Source: Paragyromitra xinjiangensis
Taxonomy: Eukaryota > Ascomycota > Pezizomycetes > Pezizales > Discinaceae
Length of the DNA stretch: 64,000 bases
Assembly: GCA_038503065.1 (NCBI GenBank)
Contig: JBCAMK010000009.1
Span: 806,001 to 870,000, forward strand
Reading direction: 5' to 3'
Position 1 is the first letter of the stretch. Every line of letters starts with the position of its first letter. Below, one piece after another: positions 12,901-22,589 of this stretch. The position numbers and the translations under genes were made by a program. A model generated the notes under the pieces. That model searched no databases. It was not told where the DNA came from and was given only the letters and a program-made list of their open reading frames with translations.

Positions 12901-14151
12901 ACGATTGTTGAGATGGCGTTCGCAGGAAGGGTTGGTGTGGACGTGGAATTGAAGGATGTTGCACGAAACGGGGAGGTTGACGGTGTAGTTGAGGCGCTAT
13001 TCAACGAGGAGCTTGGTGCAGTCTTCCAAGTTAAATCTGCGGATGTTGCAGCTTTCACTTCGATCTTCACATCCAAGGGTGTCAAGGCGGCCGATATCAA
13101 GGTCTTTGGTCACGTTAAAGAGGTCAATGATCAGAAAGTCACTTTCAACTTCAACGCGACACCAGTCTACGAGTCCTCCCGTGGTAATCTGCAACAGAAA
13201 TGGGCAGCTACTTCATATGCTATGCAGCGTATTCGAGATAATCCGGCTTGTGCAGATCAGGAATATGCTGCTATAGTTGACGACGCGGACCCAGGTCTCT
13301 CTTATAATCTTACTTTTAACCCCAATACCCCGCTGTATACTGGCCTCTCGAGTAGGCCTCGAGTCGCAATTCTTAGGGAGCAGGGTGTCAATGGTCATGC
13401 AGAAATGGCGTTCGCATTTAGGCTGGCAGGGTTTACGCCGGTGGATGTGCACATGACGGACATTATCGACCGTGGCCTCTCGCTTGACTCCTTCGTTGGC
13501 ATTGCGGCGTGCGGAGGTTTCAGTTACGGAGACGTTCTCGGTGCCGGTGCGGGCTGGGCAAAGAGCGTACTCCTCCACCAAGGAGCTAGGAAGGAGTTTG
13601 AGAGATTCTTTAATAACCGCGATGACACATTCGCTCTGGGAGTGTGCAATGGGTGTCAATTCTTGTCAAGGCTGAAAGAACTGATCAGCGGTACTGAACA
13701 CTGGCCTGTGTTTGAAAGAAATGCGAGTGAGCAGTACGAAGCTCGTTTGTGCATGGTCGAGATCACAGACTCGTCTGAGTCCCCATCAGTCTTCCTTGAC
13801 GGCATGTCTGGCTCTTCTTTCCCGATTGCTGTTGCGCACGGCGAGGGTCGTGCTACCTTCAGTAACCCAGCGGATCTGTCTGCGCTTCAGCAAAAGGGTA
13901 GTGTTGCCCTCCGATATGTGGATAACAGGGGTAAACCGACTGAAGTCTACCCAGCTAATCCGAACGGAAGTCCCGCGGGTATTGCGGGTGTTAGGAGCGC
14001 GAACGGGAGGGTGTTGGCAATGATGCCGCATCCGGAGCGTACAGTTGTGAGGGAGAGTGTGTCTTATTTGGCGGAGAAGGGGAGAGAGGAGAATTGGGAA
14101 CAGGGACCGTGGGTTAGGTTGTTTAGAAGTGCAAGGAGGTGGGTCGGGTAG
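9938..14151 (+). CDS. ADE6: Phosphoribosylformylglycinamidine synthase (FGAM synthase, PurL/Ade6)
   Basis: Two exons, 9938-10474 and 10531-14151, with a 56-bp phase-0 intron, encode 1385 aa, close to the roughly 1350 aa of fungal enzymes. This is the fourth step of purine synthesis, converting FGAR plus glutamine and ATP to FGAM in the cytosol. Residues 1-175 form the N-terminal PurS-like domain. The linker carries NSEHCRHK near residue 260. The synthase core shows [20 protein letters not shown] and a GEIRDEGAVGRG loop, followed by the second AIRS-like half. From about 1122 there is a class-I glutamine amidotransferase domain with nucleophile C1218 (GVCNGCQ) and H1346/E1348 in MPHPERT. The start ATG lies in a good context (ACCAAAAATGGC). 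No defects seen. Confidence 0.98.
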
Positions 14152-16096
14152 TGGGGTGTTTGAGCGGGAGCGATGGGATGGTAGAATGTGTAAAATGGTT
14201 TCTTTGTTTACTGGATATCAAAATAGAAATTTGCGGGAGTTTTATGTCATTTTAGTGTTGAAGAATTGTGTTTGGAGGATTTAGCGAGTGATATTTGGTG
14301 TTGTGTTGTGGCTGTGTTTGGTTGACTTGTTTTTCGTTCGGTGCATATGACTACCTGGGCTATGGCAACTTGGCATGAGCCTGTATCTGTTACTATTGCT
14401 AGGGAGACATATAGCTAAATGAGCTCCAGCCTAGGTGTGAAACATATTACGAATGGTGAAAGCAATATTGTTATAAGGAGAAGAGAGATTGTTATTCTGA
14501 ATAAAGAACTAACTACTGAACGGGATCCAGTCCCTATTTGTTTCCTTGTTCTTCGCTCCCATTCTGTTTCCTATATCCATCCATCTCATATTGGGCACCT
14601 TCAATGGTTATCCCGTTCCGCCTATACTATTCTTCCGTCGGTCAAACAAACTATCCGATCACGTGACATTGATGTCATTCGCTTCTTACAACAAGCAACT
14701 GCTGTGATTGTATTATTTTTAGAGAGCGCTGTAGCGCTGGTAGCCTTTGGAGTTAAACCCTTTAGCTCTAGGACCAGAAATATACATGACAAACAAACTA
14801 AACACTCGTATCAACTGGTGGGGGTTGTGGGTCGAGCCAATCTCCAATACTTGCATCCCATTTAGGGGAGTGTTTTCGTGGTACTCTAGCCTTGCTGCTG
14901 ACTTGTCACGTAAAAATCCTTCCTAAATTGGGTGTTGGCGGATTGGTGCGAGGGCTCGACCCCAACACCCTATTTAAAGCGAATAAACGTCGGTTGCGAT
15001 ACTAATGGTACTCTGCTTTGCTTACTTGGTAATTCGGGCTTCAATGGCTGGAGCAGCTGGGAGGTAGCTTCTTGGGGGGCCCTGATAGGCGCTAGTTCGA
15101 ACGTATGACTGGGTTGGTGGGTTGAATTTCCATAAAAGATTCTGGATTGGGATGTTTGTCTATGCAATGGTTTTTCGAAGGATTTTTGCTTGGGGTAAGA
15201 TTAAGTACATAAGGCTAAATTTTTACCCGATTTGTATAAAATGGCGATGAAGCACGTAAAAACAGCTGTGCCTAGCTGCTACTTCTAAGTGACCAGGTTT
15301 CGGGGGTTAAACTCATTTTATAGCCCGAATTTTTATTTAATTTCCCCTAAACTGGAAATGGTGCTCACGTTTTTCCGACTGAGGTTTGAGATTATGGACT
15401 CTCCTCATTGTTAGGAACTCTACCTTATGGAACTTTTTTACGCCTTTACCATCACCGGGACGGGTCACATATTTTCTTGGCAGCTATGATTCATTGCTGG
15501 GCCATGGCCTACATACATCTTATGGATCCGACGATCGATATCGATGCTAAAGTGTGCTTTGAGCATTTTTAAGTTTACCTTCGTCGGTACGCCGGTAGTG
15601 CTTACAACATATCTGTCTCAAAATCCGGTTTTTGATGAGGTTTTTGCTTCTGTTTTTGGGTTCAGGGCCAGGAGATGGAAGGTCTGGCTAGGTATTCAGA
15701 GCGAAGTTGGGAAGTTTCTGTGGTAGCAAGCTGCGACTCTATTGGTAACATCTTTTCTGTGCATACCCTGAGATGTGAGCCTCAATCCGCGTTGGTCAAT
15801 ATGGCCGCCGAGTTTTATCTACCCTCTCAAGTACGAACGGGTAAATACTATGGGATGTATGACTTTTCAAATCCTATATTCCTGATGGAATGTGGTTGTG
15901 GTGCTGAAAATATCCGATTCGTAGCAACCGCTATCGAATAATTATATCTCTTTCACGATCCGATGTCCTTGTGCAGATACTGCTGCCTAGTTTCGGTTAA
16001 TAGAAATTAGGAGCCAATCAGTCTCTTTGGCAGCTTTTGTGGGAGTGGTTCTCCGATGGAGGCCTTCTTGCAACCATATCTCGGTTGGGCTAGATA
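14152..16096. other. Intergenic, gene-poor
   Basis: The first 150 bases are the 3' flank of the FGAM synthase gene. A 148-codon open frame at 14419-14865 has no recognisable domain and is treated as chance. An imperfect inverted pair built around GGGTCGAGCC lies at about 14820-14866 and 14922-14982. Nothing else is supported. Confidence 0.5.
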
Positions 16097-16605
16097 TTGT
16101 CCATGATCAAAAGTCTGCGTGTTCCTAGCGTGGCAACCGTAACCATCACCTTTTTTTGCGAAAAAATAAAATCTTGTCAAAACTCAACCAATATTGCAGG
16201 GAAAAAATTGAAAAAAATAGGATTAGCAAAAGATACTCTTAGGCATCAATTCAGCATCTTAGATGCGAAAAATACCACTAGGTTGTGTACTAGTCGCGCA
16301 AAGTTTGTCTGTAAGGTGGAGGTCATTCTCATGTTCATGTCCTCTGCAACTAAGGCTTGGCATTTTTAGGGGTCAGGTCATTACCTGTATGTGACAATTT
16401 TCTCAATTGAGACCACCAAAACGACCCCAGTTCCTCAGCCAAAAGCTCTCATTCGGTCAGTGAGTCTTAGGGTTGATATCTATATTTTTTTCCATTTTTT
16501 TCCTGCAATATTGGTTGAGTTTTGACAAGATTTTATTTTTTCGCAAAAAAAAGCGATGGTTACGGTTGCCACGCTAGGAACACGCAGACTTTCGATCATG
16601 GACAA
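16097..16605. mobile_element. MITE-like element with ~118-bp terminal inverted repeats and TA flanks
   Basis: The left arm (16097 to about 16215, starting TTGTCCATGATC) and the right arm (about 16488-16605, read on the other strand) match over roughly 118 bases with only a few differences. Both ends abut TA (16095-16096 and 16606-16607), the target-site duplication of Tc1/mariner/pogo elements. The interior of about 270 bases has no transposase frame. It is a non-autonomous element that must have been moved by a transposase in trans. Confidence 0.85.
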
Positions 16606-16657
16606 TAACTCCATAATTCATCTATCCATCTATCTAGATGGCTATTAGTACGTACTA

Positions 16658-16939
16658 CAGTTGCGTCCAACAAGTTCTTGCGGTTTTTGAAGTACCATAA
16701 TGCAACCAGATGCCATGAACCACTCAATGAAGATATTTACTATTCAACAAGAAAGAAAGCATCATGTTTCGCCATTATTGTTTAAAGCATTAACAGTATG
16801 CCCTTTATTGTACTGGCATGGTTAAAGTTCAGTTGTGGGAAGCCTCCCGGATTTGGGGGTGTTGTGCTGTGGGGCTCGTAGTGCCTTAATGTTGCATCAT
16901 GGTACCTCAAAAACCGCAAGAACTTGTTGGACGCAACTG
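16658..16939. mobile_element. Short MITE-like element with ~49-bp inverted repeats and TA flanks
   Basis: Both termini begin CAGTTGCGTCCAACAAG and the arms (16658-16706 and 16891-16939) match over about 49 bases with two or three differences. The element is flanked by TA at 16656-16657 and 16940-16941. At 282 bp there is no coding capacity. CAGT termini plus TA duplication point to the Tc1/mariner/pogo superfamily. It lies only 52 bp from the larger element to its left, and the end sequences differ, so it is a separate family. Confidence 0.85.
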
Positions 16940-18534
16940 TACATACGTTTATGTGACAGAAAAAAGTAGGATTTCTGTGTTGCGATAACCTTCTTTAGCA
17001 ATGCTAGCCAGCATATTGCCAAGCCGCATGTGCATGTAGGTAGAGACGACTGTGGCAGTGGTGGTTACGCAAATCGAGTCTTTCAACATGGCAATTAGCG
17101 GTCATCCTGCGTGAGATATTATTCGAGCATTTTTTGCACCTGTCTGATCAGTAGAGGCTCTCTGGTTTGACCACGTTCGATATATGGTAGGGATATATGG
17201 TGGGAAAGAGACGAAAAACCTCTTATAGGACTAATCGATTTCTATATTTCAGTTGGACGAGATTATCATCTACAATCTCGCAAGCTCAATATTTTCTGGC
17301 GGCTTATATTAGAGGTAAATTTTGTACAGCCTTCATAGGCCATCGGGCTGCTATGGTGGGAGGATACTGGAAGGAAGTAAGGCGGTATCTTTGTACATGT
17401 ACTTGTTGATCAATAACCCTTTAATTCATGTTCCACCATCAGAGATCTGTCCCACCAAAATTTTAACGTAGAGTATGCGGTGCAAAATAATAATAAGCGG
17501 AAGGTTACATTCACTAGGGTGTGGGGGCTCATGTTGGCCGATCTTGCACAATCTGTATGAGAATCTGTTAATGGATAATCCCACCGTTGTAACACCACAC
17601 CTCCAGCCCGAATAGATAGATCGCCAGGGCCAGATCTAGGCTTGGAGCAAGGTGGGCTTTGTTACACCCTCTTCATCCACTTCATTGGGCACATGAAGTA
17701 GGAATAAATTATTATGGTAACTGTCGGAGTTGCCCGGCTGTAACGCGATTGGGGATGATAACTCAACTTCGCCCTATTTTCGTCGCGAGCGCTCCATTGC
17801 GCACCTAGTCTACATAAGCACAGAACTTAGGTGCTGTATAAATTTAACTATCCCCAGCTGTAAAACACAAGAATTTGCGGGGAGATGTACTGAATGTGCC
17901 AAGTCGAGCTGTTTCAAATTCACGGACTGAAGTCCGTGAAAACACTCGACTACGATCTGGGGGATAACGACTAAAATAGGTCTAAGGCTGCAGGGTAGGA
18001 ACTATGCTGTGTGTTGTCAGATAAATCGAGGCTCAATCGCAACAGTGGGCTGGCATCGTATTTAAACCGGATATATGTTAGTGATTTTGTCATTTCAACT
18101 AGTAAAATAGTGCAGCTTTATCCTACGTCTCAGCCTTGCAACTATAACTGAGATTATACTGCAGCTTGTAATTGGTTGGTTGGTTGAAATTTTATTTCTC
18201 TTCTGGCCTTCTGGATTAGGTTGCGGCCTTGTTGGTGCGCAGTGCTGGTATGGTTTATATGTGCGTAGATTTGGCTTTGGATCTTATAAATTCGGCGGGT
18301 CGGCCTCGTATTAGTGTATATGGGCGTTTTCCGCCTTTTGCTTTCTCATCTTTGATTTTACCCTTATCCATCAAATATTATACGTTCTGCAGGCGTTTTT
18401 ACCAACTATTTCTATCGTGAGGCACTTACAAACTCCAAAATCATCCCACTCTATAGAGTACTAACTCTTCTAGTAACAGCGACTTACAACTCTTCTTTCA
18501 AACCTGTTTTTCGGATGAAGACTACACGAAAAAA
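16940..18534. other. Intergenic, gene-poor
   Basis: No protein gene is supported. The open frames are short and featureless. A strong hairpin lies at 17903-17950 and is listed separately. The 150 bases before 18535 are the likely leader of the UBL-ankyrin-TPR gene. Confidence 0.5.
17903..17950. repeat. Strong hairpin (perfect 10-bp inner stem)
   Basis: TTCACGGACT (17919-17928) and its exact complement AGTCCGTGAA (17931-17940) flank a 2-base loop. An outer pair GTCGAG/CTCGAC (17903-17908 and 17945-17950) extends the fold. No T-tract or gene end is adjacent, so a terminator role is not evident. It could be the core of a small RNA or a footprint of a mobile element. Confidence 0.7.
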
Positions 18535-20883
18535 ATGCCAGCACCAGGATTCGGATTTTCAGTTGGCGACTTTATAGCCGTAGCTCAACTCGCAATGCAG
18601 ATTTACCAAGCCTTAAACGAAACCAAAGGCGCTAGGGACCACTATAGGAAGACCACTGAGCTTCTTCGTTCACTACATGTTGCTCTCATATCCGCTTTCG
18701 CAGTTTTCTACTATCCGTTGTCGGGTGAATCATGTCCTGATACATCACAACTGAACGGGATGCGTTACGAACTGGAGTGCTGCAAGCGACTTATGGATGA
18801 CTTTTGGATCGATTACAGTAAGTATACGCAAAGCCTTTTGGATGGACGTGGGAATCGGTTTAGGGATGGGTGGAGGAAGATAAAATGGACTCTCTTTAAG
18901 AGAGAGGATGTGGAAACATTAAGGAAGAATTTGGAAGGGCATGTTATTGCATTCCGTTTATACACGGATGCCATAACTTGGTAGGTTATAACCGCTGCTT
19001 ATCACTTATCACCTAACACTTGGTTTTCTGTTTAAGTCGCTTTAGTGTCTGTATTCAAGTTAGTCTTAGAACCACTTTACTAATTATCATTAGGCAGCGC
19101 CTTGAAGAAATCGAGAGGAGAGTCGTTGAATCTCTGGAGTCAAACAGGAGGAGCGAATACAGGATTTACGAAATCCTCGGAATCCTAATGAATGCGCATT
19201 ACAGACTCCCGAGGTTAATCGGGTACCCGTGGGAAGGTGGCGTGACGAAAGATCACGCAGTAATTTACTTTGAGGATTTCTTGGGCCGAGCGCTGACTTT
19301 ACCGCTGATGCTTTGTCAGAGCAAAGATGTATGGGCCCCTTTATTGCGTAGGAAGATTAGTGGCTAATTTCTTCGCAGAGTTTCCATAAGGTGGTAAAAA
19401 TCATGTTCAAAGACACTGAGATTCCTGGCCGCCAGAGAGTCGTTCGAAAAGAGTATGAGGTTATCGAGGTTACAGAGGGGACGATTGTTGGGGAGTTGGA
19501 CTGGGAATTTAAAATCCACCCAGGCATACGAATTGCGTTGAGTATTCTCGTCCAAGCTCCATCCGTCATCGGGGGCGAGACAGCAATCAGCTGTTATCGA
19601 TGTGGGGCATCAGATTTCAGAGTTAGTCCAGGGAAAGGTTCGCTAGAATGGTATGTAATTCCAGGGCTCAACGACCACCAATTTGAGACCTATTAGCTTA
19701 AGCTCCCGAATGTGAGATATACTAATTTATTCCGGGTAACAGCTTTAGGTGCCACCTTATCCTCATGGTCATCGAAAAAGAACGGATTATAGAGTTGCCT
19801 TCACCCCTAGTGAGGCAAGGACGGACGCACTCCCACGATCCCGCGGAAAAGGCAGATCCTGAAAGACCCCCGCTAGTTCATCGAGACAGCTTGAAGTTTG
19901 AGGCACCGTTTAAAAGAATCCACTATGCTCGGGAGGTTTGGAAAGACCGTACTACAGACATCCCGAAAACCGCCAGATCAAAGGTTAGAAAGGCGGATGT
20001 CAAAGAAAACAGCACCCATTTACTTCTCTCAGCAGCGGAGTGTGGAGATGAAAGAATGTCCTGGTTCTTGCTAGACAGAGGAGCCAATCCAAACGCAGTC
20101 AGTCTAGATGGACGGACGGCGTTGTATCTGGCGTCATGTAACGGGAGCGAGAAAATAGTAAGATACCTGCTTGATGCGGGGGCGGAGGTTCATGCGCCCT
20201 ATCTATACTCTGGACTAGAGGCACTTCAAGCGGCCTATGACGGGGGACACGAAGCTGTGGCCGGGCTATTACTCCGGAGGTTGGGCGAAATAGAGGAACT
20301 AGAAGCACAGGCGTTGGCAGCGATGAGCGAAAGGTTGGGCGAGGAGCATCCTGAAACCATGAAAGCAACAAGTAAGCTTGCAATGAGATACGGATGTCTC
20401 GGGAGGTGGAGGGAAGCAGAAGAACTCCAAAGAAAACTGGCCACGGCATGCAAGGAGAAATTAGGCGAGAGGCACCGATTCACGATGGTAGTGATGGCCA
20501 ACTTGGCATGGATTAATACGAAACAAGAACAACTACGGGAAGCAGAAGGTACAGGACAGCAGATACTGAGTGTGAGTGTGGTAAAATTGGACGAGGAACA
20601 TCCATTCACTTTGACGTCAATTTCAAATCTTGGCTTGAATTATGCGGATATGGAACGGTGGGACGAAGTAAAAGAGTTGGAGGTACAGGTGTTGGAGGAG
20701 GGAGAATGGTTATTGGGCGAAGAAGACTCGGATACGTTAGCATCAACCGACAGTCTTATGCAGATACTTGAAGGTCAGGGACTTTGGGAAGAATCGGACG
20801 AGTTAGAAGCACAACTGCGGAAATTGTTGGCAGGGAGTATATTAGAAGGTGCAGTCTCGGTGGTAGCATTAGTTCGGGAGTGA
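18535..20883 (+). CDS. NLR-like protein without NOD: fungal N-terminal domain + ubiquitin-like domain + ankyrin + TPR repeats
   Basis: Four exons: 18535-18980, 19094-19328, 19379-19650 and 19743-20883, in phase throughout, give 697 aa. Residues 1-150 (FGFSVGDFIAVAQLAMQIYQ...) match the N-terminal helical domain common to many fungal NLR-like and UBL proteins. Residues about 228-318, with a CYRCG pair near the end, match the ubiquitin-like domain usually coupled to it. After that come a basic/acidic linker, two or three ankyrin repeats (LLDRGANPNAVSLDGRTALYLA) and about five TPR_10/12-type repeats of the kinesin-light-chain kind (LGEEHPETMKATSKLA) to near the end. No P-loop NTPase is present. 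Adjacent acceptors at 19742 and 19748 (CAG CTTTAG) both keep the frame and differ by two residues. The role is unknown; by analogy it may be a sensor or allorecognition scaffold. Confidence 0.85.
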
Positions 20884-20890
20884 AGGGTGC

Positions 20891-20930
20891 CTAGCCCCGT
20901 ACTACGCAAGCTGCGCAGTATGGGGCTGGG
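20891..20930. repeat. Palindromic mini-repeat (copy 1)
   Basis: The arms AGCCCCGTACTACGCA and TGCGCAGTATGGGGCT pair with two mismatches around a short loop, just past the stop codon of the UBL-ankyrin-TPR gene. On the other strand the motif reads CCCAGCCCCATACTGCGCAG, and a closely related sequence occurs at 33546-33570, so this is a dispersed hairpin repeat. Confidence 0.6.
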
Positions 20931-21263
20931 AACGAAGCTAAGGGGGGTAGGCCAGAAAATGCATGGGTGGAATTGCGTATAGTGGGGTTTAAATCTTTGA
21001 TGCTTGAGGTGGGCTGGTAATTATTTCTGTGGGTGGAAGGTTGAAATTTAAGGTAATGCTTTTGCCAGGAGATAAATGCTATCACCCTTTTTCCTTTATA
21101 TTTTTTTCCTCAGGATACTTTTTGATTGTTATCTCGTTTCCGTTATAGGGGGTGGGTGTGCAGGAATAGGTACATGTAATTATCTGGAATTGGAATGAGT
21201 TGGAGGGTTCGCACACCGCGCTAAGTTTTGATGGATAGGACTTGTATTTTCTATAGAGCAATA

Positions 21264-21470
21264 CCGTATTATCTCGGGAATAGGAAACTGGCCTGGACTA
21301 GGCTAGACTGAAATACTCTAACTAAAATTACTCTATCAGGAAAGTAAATTGTTGACTGGGCAGCGGTTTCTGGTGCTTAGCAGCCACTTTTAACACTTTC
21401 CTGAGCCTTTTGGAGGGTCGATTTAGAAGTGCCTAGTCCAGGCCAGTTTCCTATTCCCGAGATAATACGG
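21264..21470. mobile_element. MITE-like element with 40-bp inverted repeats and TA flanks
   Basis: The arms 21264-21303 and 21431-21470 are inverted copies that begin CCGTATTATCTCGGGAATAG and match for about 40 bases. TA dinucleotides flank both ends (21262-21263 and 21471-21472). At 207 bp it has no coding capacity. The ends differ from both elements at 16-17 kb, so this is a third family of TA-targeting non-autonomous elements in the window. Confidence 0.85.
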
Positions 21471-22589
21471 TATACTTTCAACAGTGCAAAATCGAACTAT
21501 ATCACCTGAGGGATTAAAAAAATATGAGATGTGATGGTTTCTATTTGCGTGGCACTTAGTAGGCAGCGTAAATCCCAATCCACAAATTATCACTCGCGGA
21601 TTAAATGTCACTCCTTGTTGTATTTGGTTCCTTTTGTGCCGTATGTGGTGGGAGACGCCCACTTGGGCATACAGCAGTATATATGGAGAGCCTTTCTGCC
21701 TTTCTTTCGTTTCTTTTCTCTTTATCAGATATATCAAGCCTTCGCCCTAAGCAATGAATGTCGCCTCTTACTTCTCCCAATTGTTTATTTATTTACTACC
21801 ATTTAGCTTGCCTGCGTAGCAGTTTGTGATGTAGAAATTCCAAGGGCACAAGAGACCTAATGCCATGAAATTCATCTTTGCCTTTCTCTGATAGAAAGGT
21901 TATCTGTTCAACATCCCTAAAACTGATAGAGAACTCCTGACTAGCTCAACCTACGTCTCTTGATAAAGACGCAAGTTATTGCAACAGTCCCCGAAAATTT
22001 AACGCGAGACGGAGTTCCTGTTGCTCGTGTAATGGATGATTTGTAGGGCGAGGGTGTCCCTGATTTAGAACTTTCTGTTAGTGGTGGACCTATATACAGA
22101 AGTTTTGTCTGTAGTCTGGTAATTAGGCAAGAGGCCTCGATATCTTTCCACTTTCATATATTTTTATATTTGGCAACTGGCCATATTAGCGATACAAAAT
22201 CAAGCTAAACAGTATCGTCCTCTTTGCACGAATTTGCCTTAGTATCGCGTAGTAAGTAAGACAGAACCAAGCAAACACCCATATCATCAATAAGTCAAAG
22301 TCCCTTCCATAACCTCCACCGCCGCCCCCCCCTCCAACTCCACTTCCTCCAGCGCCCCATCCTCCGTCAAAACAACCTTAACCCCAATCTCACTCCTCCT
22401 CCCCATCTCCACCCCCTGGACAATCTCAAACCTCCTCCTAGTACCACACGTCAATTGAGGGGTTGTCTAGCAGGTAATTATTAATACTAGTCTAGTCTGT
22501 ACCACATCCCTGAGCAGGTAGAGTGAACTAAGAAGGAACCGTCTCCTACTAATACGAGCACACGCATGCGGGGTTATACACAAACCAGT

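Larger units (their letters stand above)
20884..22288. other. Intergenic with a small hairpin and a MITE-like element
   Basis: Apart from the hairpin just after the upstream stop codon and the TA-flanked inverted-repeat element (both listed separately), the stretch is AT-rich and holds no supported gene. Confidence 0.55.

Noticed and set aside
14419..14865. 148-codon open frame on the plus strand
   Set aside because: No domain, no conserved-looking motif, AT-rich flanks, and no nearby splice signals that extend it; most likely chance in a gene-poor spacer.
14820..14985. Imperfect inverted repeat around GGGTCGAGCC
   Set aside because: Arms align only in two short blocks with gaps and lack target duplications, so not called as an element.
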